A stretch of DNA of 64,000 nucleotides from VAZQ01 sp036557705 (GCA_036557705.1 DATBHB010000117.1:1-64000); one strand, 5' to 3'; positions 1-8,061 are shown, numbered from the stretch's first letter. Numbers and translations: made by a program. Notes: a model not told the origin generated them from the sequence alone.

Positions 1-628
1 AGCAGCCGTCCAGCGCCGCCGGCGCTCGGGACCCGAATGAATTGTCATCGTGGCCATGTGTGCCCTTTAATTTGCAACTTAGCGGGCACATCATCTCACG
101 CGCGAAGGGATCAGCAAGACGGCCTAGACCGGAGGGATACACTCTATCTCTATTTCCGATGTTTGTTCTTATGACAAGGCTTTTTGAACAAGAGTTCTGC
201 TCACCAATCTCTGGGTGGCCCGAGGTTCCACTTTTAATCACTGTACATGTAACATTTTCTTCTCCATTTAGGGTGATGGCCCATAAGCTATCAGGCCCGG
301 CGAATTCCTTTGTCTCCGGAAGGATGGCGTTGTTGAAAAAATAGGTTAGTTGGGTATTTATTTCTCTTGATTGAACTATGTATGCATTGGAATCAACGAC
401 TTCACAACCACTTTCGCTTGTGACCGCTATTGTATTGTTGAACCGTTTAACTGTCTTGTCGTCGATATGCTGTAAATCCTTCGAGTCCGCAAGAATGCCG
501 CCGTAGAGTATAAATGCCGTAGTTTCTACAAGGCTCTGCGCTGAGGCAGGCGGAGGGCAGGTCAAGACCAGAGGAGCCAGCGCGGCTAGAGCCGTTGACC
601 ATTTCACCGTCACCTGAAAAGAAGACAT
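1..628 (-). CDS. Secreted hypothetical protein, 3' end cut by window edge
   Basis: The frame is open from an ATG at 628 down to the left edge, 209 codons with no stop, so the C-terminus lies outside the window. A textbook AGGAGG ribosome site lies six bases before the ATG. Residues 1 to about 31 form a signal peptide (hydrophobic ALAALAPLVLTCPP, then ASA before QS), so the product is exported. The mature part has scattered cysteines and many Asn, Thr and Ile residues. I do not recognise the family. Codon use is clearly more AT-rich than in the metabolic genes further along, which suggests acquired DNA. The last 50 or so residues look less protein-like and could follow a frameshift, so this may be a decaying gene. 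Confidence 0.6.
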   Translation of the reverse strand, partial: MSSFQVTVKWSTALAALAPLVLTCPPPASAQSLVETTAFILYGGILADSKDLQHIDDKTVKRFNNTIAVTSESGCEVVDSNAYIVQSREINTQLTYFFNNAILPETKEFAGPDSLWAITLNGEENVTCTVIKSGTSGHPEIGEQNSCSKSLVIRTNIGNRDRVYPSGLGRLADPFAREMMCPLSCKLKGTHGHDDNSFGSRAPAALDGC

Positions 629-942
629 TGGTCGCCTCCTGTGTTCGAGTGCACAGAAAGCTGCCATAAGCCCCCTTGCCGGGCAATCTTCCAACTCCAG
701 ATGCCGCCCACGGCCGGAAGCGGCCCTCACCGAACATAAATTTCCGTGATGTCGGGTGTTGGCACTGCCGGACCGCTTGGAATACGGCACCAAATGTCCG
801 CTGTCCGATACACAGACCGGACAAGGTATGCTCGGTCTGAGCTTTCGCTTGGTTACCCCAAGCGTCTTCGGTAGGCGCCCAGGGGGCCGGCCAGCAACTT
901 AAACGGCCGAAGCCGCAACCTTTCCGAATCTGCTTTGTCCGG

Positions 943-1110
943 TTAGCCCGCGAACTGGGCGAACTGTTCGGCGGACATCGGAAATTCGATGACCAGCCCG
1001 AGCGTCATGGCCACTCCGATTATAGCGAAGACGGCGATCATCAACACCTCTTTGGCCATAATGTCGTTAGGACGCACAGTGAGCAAATTCTCGACATTGA
1101 TGGTCGTCAT
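943..1110 (-). CDS. Small single-pass membrane protein
   Basis: A 55-residue protein starting at ATG 1110 behind a GAGGGG ribosome site. Residues about 18 to 41 (MAKEVLMIAVFAIIGVAMTL and following) form one transmembrane helix, and the ends are polar. The same frame stays open up to 1212, but that upstream part matches the beginning of an IS91-type transposase (separate entry), so the internal ATG with its own ribosome site is the better start. Function unknown. Confidence 0.5.
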   Translation of the reverse strand: MTTINVENLLTVRPNDIMAKEVLMIAVFAIIGVAMTLGLVIEFPMSAEQFAQFAG

Positions 1111-1152
1111 GGTAACCCCTCTAGACCCCCGAACTGGGTCGGTGTAGTTTGA

Positions 1153-1308
1153 ACGCCATGCCGGCCCGTGGTCGCGGAAGATATCCGCGATCTCCAAGGT
1201 TGGCCGGGACATGGCCGGCGGCGGTTACGCAGCCAGTGGCGGCTCTGTCCTGTTCTTCTTGGTCTTCACAGGCTGCGACAGCAGATCAAGCGGGCTCTTG
1301 AAAGAGGG
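1153..1308 (-). mobile_element. Relic of an IS91-type element (recombinase tail and transposase head)
   Basis: Two adjacent minus-strand fragments keep the gene order of alphaproteobacterial IS91-like elements. From 1308 to 1225 a frame ends in SPLDLLSQPVKTKKNRTEPP, Leu-Ala-Ala and stop, which resembles the C-terminus of the tyrosine recombinase that precedes the transposase in such elements. From 1212 a second frame starts MSRPTLEIADIFRDHGPAWR, which resembles the transposase N-terminus; the resemblance stops after about 20 residues. The rest of both genes is missing, so this is a remnant. The family call rests on memory of these signature sequences and not on an alignment. Confidence 0.5.
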
Positions 1309-1747
1309 GGGCCGTGATGGCAGGAATTTGGCGGACCAAAGCAAGAATACCCGAAACCGTTCGCGCATGGTGGCTCAGCCATTGCCAAGTACTCCCATGC
1401 TTCGGTGGTGGTTAGGGTCAGGGTGGGGTGCGAGGGGATTGCCCTGGGCCGCCTAGTGAACCTATCTGGACGGCTCGGGCACCTCTCTGGCTAAATGCCG
1501 GCATGGCCAAGCGTAGCGTATTGCCTGGCAGCAACAGACCTATCGTTGGCGCATTTCGCTGATGAGGCACCGGCTAGAGCCGCTCGGCGATGTCGAGGCG
1601 CCGGATGAGGCGAGCGCGAGCGAGCGGGCGAAAGGAATATCAGATCACCGAGCCCTGGCGGCAGCGGTGGCTACTCGCGAGGCGATACGCCTTGGCGAAT
1701 AGCGTACTGGCGAGGTGCGGAACTGAGCTGGCTCAAGGGAGGGTCGG
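1309..1747. other. Intergenic stretch without a supported gene
   Basis: About 440 bases between the IS91 relic and the next secreted-protein gene. The only frame with some coding look is 1562-1702 on the plus strand (46 residues, rich in Ala and Glu, ending REAIRLGE), but it has no clear ribosome site. No terminator or repeat of the families seen elsewhere was recognised here. Confidence 0.4.
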
Positions 1748-2038
1748 ATGAAGGTCGCAGTGCTCGGGCTTCTCGTCTTGGTTTGGCAGAGCGTTCCAAC
1801 GTCGGGTCTTGCCGCGCCGAAAAGTGCGGCGGGGCAGAAAGCAGCCGGTAACCGCACAGCTGAAAAGGCGATGGACGAATGCACAGCGCAATATTGCGGT
1901 CGCCGCAGTACAAGCGTCACCGGGTCAAGGCCGATCCTGATTGAGAATTGTTTCAAGCAAAAGATGGGGCAATATCCTGCCCAAATGGGCGTTTCGCTCC
2001 GCTCGCATTGTGCACAGGAAAATCAACTTTACCGTTAG
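1748..2038 (+). CDS. Small secreted cysteine-containing protein
   Basis: A 96-residue protein starting at ATG 1748, with a GGGAGG ribosome site a few bases upstream. Residues 1-23 form a signal peptide (VAVLGLLVLVWQSVP, ending GLAA). The mature chain has four cysteines (C45, C50, C68, C88), so two disulfides in the periplasm are possible. No family recognised. The frame continues without a further stop for 108 codons after the TAG at 2036-2038 (next entry), which is probably coincidence. Confidence 0.55.
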   Translation: MKVAVLGLLVLVWQSVPTSGLAAPKSAAGQKAAGNRTAEKAMDECTAQYCGRRSTSVTGSRPILIENCFKQKMGQYPAQMGVSLRSHCAQENQLYR

Positions 2039-2365
2039 TACGGCCCATCCGGAGTTCGCCGTCGAGGAACACACTACGGCGTAGGTGAGGCGCATGGGAA
2101 CGGAACGAGTCCGAGGAACGAACAGTGGCCGCACCTCGAACACGTTCGCGACCCCGAGAAACTGCGCGCTCTGGGCTATCAGGCCACGGCCTTGATCCGG
2201 CAGCTCCAGGCCGGCCGCGAGGCGGCTACCGACTCTGACGCCAACCTGCTGGCGCTCGGCAAGCAGTTCGATGAACTGCACTGGCAATATCGGCTTGTGC
2301 TGGACGCGACCGGCCGCGCATGGAACGATACGAGGACTTGCTCGCGGAGATGGACGAGCGACTAA
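2039..2365 (+). pseudogene. Open frame without a start, remnant of a small helical protein
   Basis: This plus-strand frame has no ATG or GTG before its protein-like part, yet from about 2135 it reads as a believable amphipathic protein (LRALGYQATALIRQLQAG, then DANLLALGKQFDELHWQYRL). It ends in an unlikely tail at TAA 2363-2365. The pattern resembles short helical hypothetical proteins of rhizobial accessory regions. The missing start and odd tail suggest a degraded gene. Confidence 0.35.
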
Positions 2366-2379
2366 GCGGTGGTGGTGTC

Positions 2380-2627
2380 ATGACTATTGAATACGAAAGC
2401 CTGCCGCCGCGGGGCTTCTTTGTGCCCGATGTCATGCGAAGCGAATCCGCAAATGGGATTGGGTCGCCCTGATGGTCGATGTTGATCCCGACGATCTGAA
2501 AAAATGTGCCTGTGAATTCCCGGCGTTGTTCTATGTCAATCCGAAAGAGTATTGCCCCGGCTACCGGAGGGTGAGGCACGAAATCGGCGCAGCCCCCCAA
2601 CCCTCCCCCGTGCTGAGTGTGCCCTGA
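2380..2627 (+). pseudogene. Frameshifted small hypothetical gene
   Basis: Two frames join into one plausible protein. From ATG 2380 the first frame reads MTIEYESLPPRGFFVPDVM and then runs into junk. Another frame picks up with RIRKWDWVALMVDVDPDDLK and continues, with KEYCPGYRRVRHEIG, to TGA at 2625-2627. One indel near 2430 would restore a single protein of about 80 residues. Alternatively the ATG at 2472 starts an intact 51-residue protein. Function unknown. Confidence 0.35.
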
Positions 2628-2639
2628 TTGTGAGGCGGA

Positions 2640-2668
2640 CCCGCCCGGTAATGAGCATCCCGGGCGGG
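2640..2668 (+). terminator. Perfect 9-bp hairpin, possible terminator
   Basis: CCCGCCCGG (2640-2648) and CCGGGCGGG (2660-2668) are exact inverted repeats with an 11-base loop. They follow the decayed gene above. The downstream bases are only pyrimidine-rich and lack a clean T run, so termination is uncertain. Confidence 0.35.
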
Positions 2669-2744
2669 CTTCCTTGTGCCGGGCCTGAAAAATTGGCGCA
2701 AGTAGCCCACGCCGCTCCCACAGCCGACCATCGCTGAACGCGCT

Positions 2745-2769
2745 GGAACGCACTTGTGCGCCTGGCGTT
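2745..2769 (+). promoter_or_regulatory. EcfG-type general stress promoter
   Basis: GGAAC (2745-2749), 16 bases, then CGTT (2766-2769): an exact match to the alphaproteobacterial EcfG consensus. Transcription would start near 2776, about 29 bases before the ATG at 2805. This supports that start over an upstream in-frame one at 2754. Confidence 0.6.
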
Positions 2770-2804
2770 TCAAAAAAGGGCGCCATTCTCGCGGAGTCAC
2801 CCCC

Positions 2805-3017
2805 ATGACGCAGCAAAATGCGGACGACCATTTGGGAATCCTGCTTCTACAAATGGCGCAGGATGCTAAGCATGATGGAGACGTTGCGACATCCGATATG
2901 TTGCGTGATGCCGCGCTACGGTACTTTGATGAAGCAGGTCGCCTGACAAGGCGCTTGGGAGACTTCGAATCGCGCCTTGACGAGGCCCAAGGCCCGCACG
3001 GCCGAAAAGCGGCTTGA
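2805..3017 (+). CDS. Small helical hypothetical protein, predicted stress-induced
   Basis: A 70-residue cytosolic protein starting at ATG 2805 (MTQQNADDHLGILLLQMAQD). It is predicted to be mostly helical and charged, with no signal peptide or membrane segment. It sits right behind a perfect EcfG-type promoter and is followed by a strong terminator at 3123-3155, so it is probably a single-gene stress transcript. Function unknown. Confidence 0.55.
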   Translation: MTQQNADDHLGILLLQMAQDAKHDGDVATSDMLRDAALRYFDEAGRLTRRLGDFESRLDEAQGPHGRKAA

Positions 3018-3122
3018 GACGCGGCGGCGCGCAGGCTTTTCACACCACGCAGCTGTGATTTAAGTTGGCTCGCGGGAAGCAACTTCGGAACGGTGTGCTT
3101 ACCGCACGTGAATGATGGTTGC

Positions 3123-3155
3123 GGCCCCGCTGGGGATATTCGGCGGGGCCTTTTT
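3123..3155 (+). terminator. Rho-independent terminator
   Basis: GGCCCCGC (3123-3130) pairs with GCGGGGCC (3143-3150), followed directly by TTTTT. It ends the transcript of the small gene at 2805-3017. Confidence 0.75.
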
Positions 3156-3382
3156 GTCGGCGCAACAATTCGACCTGATACCTGTCATTATGTGCTCTGG
3201 TCGTGCGCCGGAGTGTCCCTTCGCGCGGCGCCCGATCGGGATGGACCCGCCGTGCGTGTAGCACCTGCGCCGGGCGGCCCTTTTCTTTAACGGTGGCAGC
3301 AACCTACCAAAAGAGGGCGCGTTGTCTTATGACAGTGGCGGAAGCCCGTTTCTCCCGCTGCTGTTGAGTCAACATGGAACTT

Positions 3383-3417
3383 GCCCCGCGGGCATTCGCC
3401 TCGTGGGGCTTTCTTTG
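3383..3417 (+). terminator. Terminator-like hairpin
   Basis: GCCCCGCG (3383-3390) pairs with CGTGGGGC (3402-3409) with one G-U pair, followed by TTTCTTT. It lies in the 500-base gap before the small gene at 3517; no gene was recognised between it and the previous terminator. Confidence 0.5.
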
Positions 3418-3454
3418 GCTGTAACCGCTGGGCGGCCTATCTTTTTTAGGTTCC

Positions 3455-3479
3455 GGAACCTTTGCCAAGGAGTCCTGTT
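3455..3479 (+). promoter_or_regulatory. Probable EcfG-type promoter overlapping a 14-bp palindrome
   Basis: GGAAC (3455-3459), 16 bases, then TGTT (3476-3479). The -10 has T for C but keeps the GTT core. The -35 lies in the perfect palindrome AGGTTCCGGAACCT (3448-3461). The predicted start is about 30 bases before ATG 3517, the same geometry as at 2745. Confidence 0.45.
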
Positions 3480-3516
3480 CTGGACGGGGGTCTGCTTACC
3501 GACGAGGGCCGCCCCC

Positions 3517-3726
3517 ATGGTCAGAAAAGAATACGAGTACAGGCATAACGCCATAATGTCCGTCGAACTGGCTCGTCGGGCTAGCAATCCTGCCGACAAA
3601 GCGCATCTGCTCAAGCTTGCAGGGGCTTGGCTCGATCTAGCCAATCTGACCCACAGACAATCTGGCCAACGTGTTCGGAAGATCGGCGAGCACCCGGCAA
3701 TCAAGATTAGCCTCCGGGCAGCGTGA
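3517..3726 (+). CDS. Small helical hypothetical protein
   Basis: A 69-residue protein from ATG 3517 (MVRKEYEYRHNAIMSVELAR), with a central helical segment AHLLKLAGAWLDLANL. It resembles a common family of 60 to 80 residue rhizobial proteins of unknown role, in which a short helix pair carries WLDLA. A longer frame opens at 3322, but that part crosses a terminator and the -35 element and is not protein-like. Cytosolic; function unknown. Confidence 0.55.
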   Translation: MVRKEYEYRHNAIMSVELARRASNPADKAHLLKLAGAWLDLANLTHRQSGQRVRKIGEHPAIKISLRAA

Positions 3727-3868
3727 ACGCGCCCGAGCGTTGCGGATTTTGTCGATGGCGTGCAAGCCGGGCTCGAAACCCTCTGGCCAGTTCACGCATG
3801 TCGGCTTAGACGTGCCGGACATACGGATGAACATCGTTACCTATCTGTCCCCCTTGCGCCGCGAATTC

Positions 3869-4735
3869 CTATTTCTGCACTTTCGGGAAGTAGCGGGTAT
3901 CAGGCGGCAACTGCCCCTTCGCGGTCGGCATCAAGAATCCGTCCGTGGTGACGAGGTAAAATTCCTTGCCGATCGTCACATAAGCGGTCCCTTCTAGGCA
4001 GCTCGTTTCGCTGAAGCTCGGATATTTCTCTGGGCTCCGGCGGTAGGTCTTGTCGGCCGTCCAGGGACGCGTCAAGGCGCGGTCGAAGACGGTGATCACG
4101 TCGTGCAGCAGATTCGGATCGTTCTTGTCCAAGACAATCCGTTCCTTGAATGTCGAGTCATTGTCGAAGTGCAGCGGCAGTCCCGACGGGCCGTAGGTGC
4201 GCGGTCCCTTGAAAGGGCCGCGCGTTTCGACTTCGAGCACGTCGTACGTTCCGTCGTCATCCTCGTCGTGCCAGGCTCCCATGGAGAATCCCTGATAGGT
4301 CGGCTCGATCTGCGTCGGCCAGGGACGTCCATCCGTAAAGACACGACGAATGTTGCCGTCGCTCGTGGTCGGCGCGGCAATGTACGTGGTTTCTGGCGTG
4401 ATGATGAACTCGAACGTGCCTATGGACATCATGGTGGGCATGCCGGCCGGCAGGCACGAGGCGCGATAGAGGAACAGGCCCTGCCGGCCGAGTTCGAGCT
4501 CCTTCAGATTGGCCTCGTAAATCTTCTGATATTCCTCCGTCAGCGGCGCCTCCTGGCCCTTCGCATACGGCTTGCTAGGATCGAACCGCAATTGCTGGCC
4601 GGCCAGGCGTGGCACGACCGCGGTCCACTCGCCTTTCCAGTTAGGGTATTTCTTTTCCTGGGCTCGCGCGCCGTCCACCGTCGTCAGCAATACGCTGGCA
4701 AACGCAAGCACCACAAACGCGCTACGATGCACCAT
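3869..4735 (-). CDS. Conserved secreted protein of unknown function
   Basis: A 288-residue protein. ATG 4735 is chosen because GGGGAG lies seven bases before it; a start five codons upstream lacks a site. Residues 1-26 are a signal peptide ending ARA. The mature chain is rich in aromatic and acidic residues (GEWTAVVPRLAGQQ near the start; AWHDEDDDGTYDVLEVE in the middle) and shows a lipocalin- or beta-sandwich-like alternation. Such proteins, often called hypothetical, are widespread in Bradyrhizobium relatives that degrade organic compounds. There is no catalytic motif I can name. The 140-base gap before its 3' end holds nothing obvious. Confidence 0.65.
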   Translation of the reverse strand: MVHRSAFVVLAFASVLLTTVDGARAQEKKYPNWKGEWTAVVPRLAGQQLRFDPSKPYAKGQEAPLTEEYQKIYEANLKELELGRQGLFLYRASCLPAGMPTMMSIGTFEFIITPETTYIAAPTTSDGNIRRVFTDGRPWPTQIEPTYQGFSMGAWHDEDDDGTYDVLEVETRGPFKGPRTYGPSGLPLHFDNDSTFKERIVLDKNDPNLLHDVITVFDRALTRPWTADKTYRRSPEKYPSFSETSCLEGTAYVTIGKEFYLVTTDGFLMPTAKGQLPPDTRYFPKVQK

Positions 4736-5215
4736 GATGTTTCTCCCCAAAGGACGGATTTGTCTTGACCCTGTTTGTTACGCAAGTTGCAGGAGTCTCC
4801 AGGATATAGCGGTGGCGCTCGGAAGGAAACTGCACAGGAAATTGCACGGCCCTCTCGGGGAGGCGGCGAGTCGCCTTCCAGTCGCGCTCTGCGGCATCTG
4901 ATCTCTTCGGCGGGAGACGGGCGAGTTCTGTTGACGAGACTATCCCTTGGCAGGCGTCGGTAGCGAGTCGATCGAAATCTGCTCATCCGGATTCGCGGCA
5001 TTTCGTGCTCCCGTCGATCTGCTACCTTGATTCCAAATAGGTAGCAGTATGCGTCCCATTCCAGGAATGAACGTGGTCGTTCGTCCGGGTTTGCGCAAGC
5101 AGAATCAGCAGTTTATGAATGAGCCGCTACCCACTTCCATCCTCAGGAATGACGAGTCCGAGAACCATGAGGGCGGGTCGGATATCGACCCATTCACTTA
5201 GAGTGAAGCGGCCTA
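4736..5215. other. 480-base gap, no gene recognised
   Basis: Both strands have only short frames without ribosome sites. No EcfG-type promoter, terminator or member of the repeat families described elsewhere could be seen. The region should hold the promoter of the secreted-protein gene on its left. Confidence 0.4.
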
Positions 5216-6283
5216 TTAGCTTTCCAGCAGCGCGGCGAGGTTTGCGGTCTTCTGTTCGACCTGCTCGAACGTGCATTGGCGCGGAGATTTGTCAGGCCGC
5301 CATCGCATCAGCTTCGTTCCGTGGCGGAACCGTTTGCCCGCAAAATGATCGTAGCTGACTTCGACCACAAGCCTGGGCTTGAGCGGCTCCCATTCGCCTG
5401 TACGGGTCGTGGACCATCGACTTGGGCCGCCGGGCGCATTACCGGTGAACCCGGGCGGCGCGATGAGCTTCTCAAGCCTCGCAGTCAACGCCGGCTTGTC
5501 TTCGTTTCGAATAGCCGATGTGAATCCGACATGATGCAGAATGCCGTTCCCGTCATAGAGGCCGAGCAGCAATGAGCCGACCACGGGCTTGCCTTCGTTG
5601 TACCGGAAACCGCCAACGACGCAGTCGGCGCTGCGATAGTTCTTGATCTTCTGCATGCCGGTGCGATCGCCCGAGCGATAGTCGAAATCAAGCCGTTTGG
5701 CGATGATGCCGTCGAGGAGGCCCCCGGCGCGTCGAAGCCAGCCTTTTGCTTCACTGAGCGCGGTAGTCGCGGGCGATAACCGCATTCGGCCGGCACAATT
5801 GAAATATCGGCTGGCGAACGCTTCGAGACGGGCGCGGCGCTCGACCAGCGGCAACTGGACCAGGGACCGTCCCTCGGCGTCCGCCAGCAGATCGAATGCG
5901 ATCAGCATTCCTGGGGTGTCGGCTGCCAACGCCTTCACCCGGCTTGGCGCGGGGTGGATGCGCTGGAGCAGCGCATCGAACGAAAACGTCCCATCCTGTG
6001 GAATGACTATTTCGCCGTCGAGCACGAAGCGCTGCGCCTTAAGACTCAGAAATGCCGCGATCAGTTCCGGAAAATAGCGCGTGAGCGGGCGACCCGATTT
6101 CGATTGGAGTTCGGCGTTTCTTCCGTCGCGAAATACCAGGCAGCGGAAGCCATCCCATTTCGGCTCGTACTGCCAGCACCCCCCGATCGGGATGTCATCG
6201 ACCGAGAGCGCCTCCATCGGCGCAAAAGGCGCCTGCAGGCTCGCCGGCGTCCCCGACGCCGGCGTCCCTGCACGGGCCTTCAA
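5216..6283 (-). CDS. ATP-dependent DNA ligase (LigC type)
   Basis: It seals nicks in duplex DNA using ATP, acting in repair. The adenylation motif YEPKWDGFR contains the nucleophilic lysine. Further nucleotidyltransferase motifs follow: LDGEIVI (motif III), DGIIAKRLD (motif IV) and QKIKNY (motif V). An OB-fold domain follows, ending RPDKSPRQCTFEQ. There is no polymerase or nuclease domain, so it is the short LigC/LigD-ligase-only form of about 350 residues. The start is uncertain: the frame is open to 6529 but that part overlaps another small gene; TTG 6283 and ATG 6217 are both possible. No ku gene is in the window. It sits beside stress genes, which fits stationary-phase repair. Confidence 0.85.
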   Translation of the reverse strand: MKARAGTPASGTPASLQAPFAPMEALSVDDIPIGGCWQYEPKWDGFRCLVFRDGRNAELQSKSGRPLTRYFPELIAAFLSLKAQRFVLDGEIVIPQDGTFSFDALLQRIHPAPSRVKALAADTPGMLIAFDLLADAEGRSLVQLPLVERRARLEAFASRYFNCAGRMRLSPATTALSEAKGWLRRAGGLLDGIIAKRLDFDYRSGDRTGMQKIKNYRSADCVVGGFRYNEGKPVVGSLLLGLYDGNGILHHVGFTSAIRNEDKPALTARLEKLIAPPGFTGNAPGGPSRWSTTRTGEWEPLKPRLVVEVSYDHFAGKRFRHGTKLMRWRPDKSPRQCTFEQVEQKTANLAALLES

Positions 6284-6318
6284 CTCCGGCAGTCTGTGGC
6301 CGGAACTCGCTCGATCGG

Positions 6319-6402
6319 TCAATGCAGAACGCCGAACACCCAGAGCAAAATGAGAATCGGAATCGGTATTCCCAGCAACCACAACAACAAATAGCGGCCC
6401 AT
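6319..6402 (-). CDS. 27-residue hydrophobic membrane peptide
   Basis: ATG 6402 follows AGGGAGAA with good spacing. The peptide starts MGRYLLLWLLGIPIPILILL and ends WVFGVLH, a single membrane helix with a Pro-Ile-Pro kink. Very similar peptides, with the same Gly-Ile-Pro-Ile-Pro core, occur beside stress genes in Rhizobiales. It is too short for most gene finders. It may share a transcript with the ligase gene downstream. Function unknown. Confidence 0.6.
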   Translation of the reverse strand: MGRYLLLWLLGIPIPILILLWVFGVLH

Positions 6403-6589
6403 TGTTTGTTCTCCCTGAGAGATTACGCGTCCACAATAATTCTGCCTCCTCGCCGACAGTTCCATCCGTTCGCCAGAATGGGACTCGGAAGAATTGATTA
6501 TTCCCGGAACCCCTGACGCACTGCGGCATTGACCGGAACAGAGCAGCGGGCGAGGCATGCCCGCCGAAGACGATATCAAGGAGGACATG

Positions 6590-7258
6590 ATGCAGAGGAA
6601 GTGGTTGGTTGCGGCTGTGACGGCTGCCTCGGTTGCCGCGCTGGCGTCTCCAGCGGCCGCATGGGGCACCCGCAGCAACGCACAGGCCTATGGCTCGTAC
6701 GGCTGGGGCGGTCCCGGCTTTGGTTTCGGCGTGACGGTTGGCGGCCCTTACGCGGCGAATTGGGGATGGGGCTGGAACGGCTATAACAATGCTTATGCGG
6801 CTTCACCGGGCGGCTGCACTTGTGGCACCGCCGCGTACGGTTGGGGGTATCCCAGCTATGGCTGGTCTGGTTACGCTTACCAGCCGGGCTGGAACTATGG
6901 ATATGCCTCTGAGCCAGGCGTGTCGGTGGGATTTGGTGATTATGGGGTATATGGCGGCCGGCGCGAGTTCGGCGAGCGATACGGAACGCGCGTCTATCAC
7001 CGCAACGCAACCCGATCCTTCCGCGAGGGCCGCACGATCCACACCGGCAGGAACATCCGCTCTACGAATGTCCGTAGCGCGAGTGTCCGCGGCGGCACAG
7101 TTGGAATGGGCGCCCGGGGCAGCAGCAATTTTGAGGGCAGCGGGGTGAATGCGGGCGCGAACGCGAACATCGGCGGAAACGGCGGTGCAAACCTTAACGC
7201 CGGGGGAGGCAGAAACGCCGGCGGAGCAGGACCCGGCGGCCGGCGGAATAATCAGTAA
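6590..7258 (+). CDS. Glycine/tyrosine-rich secreted protein
   Basis: An exported protein of about 222 residues. A strong AAGGAGG site precedes two consecutive ATGs (6587 and 6590); 6590 has the better spacing. Residues 1-22 are a signal peptide (VAAVTAASVAALASPAAA). The mature part is low complexity: Gly, Tyr and Trp repeats (GSYGWGGPGFGFGVTVGGPY), then an Arg/Ser segment and a Gly/Asn/Ala tail (GANANIGGNGGANLNAGG). It is probably a surface or periplasmic structural protein. It is followed by a strong terminator, so it forms its own transcript. Confidence 0.7.
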   Translation: MQRKWLVAAVTAASVAALASPAAAWGTRSNAQAYGSYGWGGPGFGFGVTVGGPYAANWGWGWNGYNNAYAASPGGCTCGTAAYGWGYPSYGWSGYAYQPGWNYGYASEPGVSVGFGDYGVYGGRREFGERYGTRVYHRNATRSFREGRTIHTGRNIRSTNVRSASVRGGTVGMGARGSSNFEGSGVNAGANANIGGNGGANLNAGGGRNAGGAGPGGRRNNQ

Positions 7259-7291
7259 CTGAAAACGCGCCAATAACAGCCCGGAGAATCG

Positions 7292-7325
7292 AATGAGCCC
7301 GCCTTGCGGCGGGCTCATTTCGTTC
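7292..7325 (+). terminator. Rho-independent terminator
   Basis: ATGAGCCCGCC (7293-7303), loop TTGC, then GGCGGGCTCAT (7308-7318) and a T-rich tail. It ends the glycine-rich gene and may also serve the convergent DUF1236 gene. Confidence 0.75.
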
Positions 7326-7362
7326 AGAAGTCAATCCTACTATTTGATTCGCCCGCTCTCGG

Positions 7363-8061
7363 TTAGCCGGGGAGAACGGCGACGATCTGGTAGGTAGAAG
7401 GATTGACGATAACCAGTTCATTCCCCACCATCACGACCCTGTCGCCGCGGAAAGCGGGATAGATGCGGAGAACTGGAGCTGGGATTGCAACGAGCCGAGT
7501 GCTGCTGGGCACAACAGAACCAACGCTGACGTTGAACGTGGGATTGCTTACCCGCGCGATATTGCGATCGCGCATGAGCACGGTGCGAATGCGGGTCCGC
7601 TGCTGTGGACTGAGCGTGACGCCGACATTGCTCGTGGTCGAAACGTTGCCAGTTGCATTCTGCCCTTGAGCGGTCGTCCCCGATTGGCCCGTGGTCCTCA
7701 CCCCTGGGCCTTGGGTCTGCGTACTGGTGCGCGAATGCGCAGTCGTCCCCGCGTGACCATGGCGCACATGGCGATTTATCCGGCCGCTGGTGCCGGCGTT
7801 GGAGTTGATGCCGCTGCTTCCGGAGCCTGCGGAGGTCCCGGCCGTTCCCGCGGTTCCAGGTGTCGCAGCACCCGACGTGCCTGCGGTCCCGGCTGCTCCG
7901 GCGGCCGCACCGCCAGCGCTCGCACCGCCAGCGCCACCCCCGGCCCCGCCTCCGCCTCCACCGCCTCCGCCTCCACCGCCGCCACCCTGACCGAGCGCGG
8001 CTCCTGCAAGTCCCATGGCAGCCGTCACCGCGACCGCCATGAGCAAGTTCCTCTTCATCAT
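7363..8061 (-). CDS. DUF1236 secreted protein with poly-glycine tract
   Basis: A 232-residue exported protein. ATG 8061 follows AAGGAG. A signal peptide (residues 1-20, AVTAAMGLAGAALG) is followed by a run of 14 glycines and an Ala/Gly/Thr/Ser-rich linker to about residue 130. The C-terminal 35 residues (IYPAFRGDRVVMVGNELVIV, ending in QIVAVLPG) match the DUF1236 domain, a small beta domain of periplasmic proteins in Rhizobiales. It is transcribed from an exact EcfG-type promoter at 8102-8126, so it is probably part of the general stress response. Molecular role unknown. Confidence 0.75.
   Translation of the reverse strand: MMKRNLLMAVAVTAAMGLAGAALGQGGGGGGGGGGGGGGAGGGAGGASAGGAAAGAAGTAGTSGAATPGTAGTAGTSAGSGSSGINSNAGTSGRINRHVRHGHAGTTAHSRTSTQTQGPGVRTTGQSGTTAQGQNATGNVSTTSNVGVTLSPQQRTRIRTVLMRDRNIARVSNPTFNVSVGSVVPSSTRLVAIPAPVLRIYPAFRGDRVVMVGNELVIVNPSTYQIVAVLPG

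Noticed and set aside
1211..1456. Plus-strand open frame over the IS91 relic
   Set aside because: The protein is low in complexity and has no site; the minus-strand reading explains the sequence better.
6284..6529. Long N-terminal extension of the DNA ligase
   Set aside because: It overlaps the well-supported 27-residue gene in another frame and has no family similarity.
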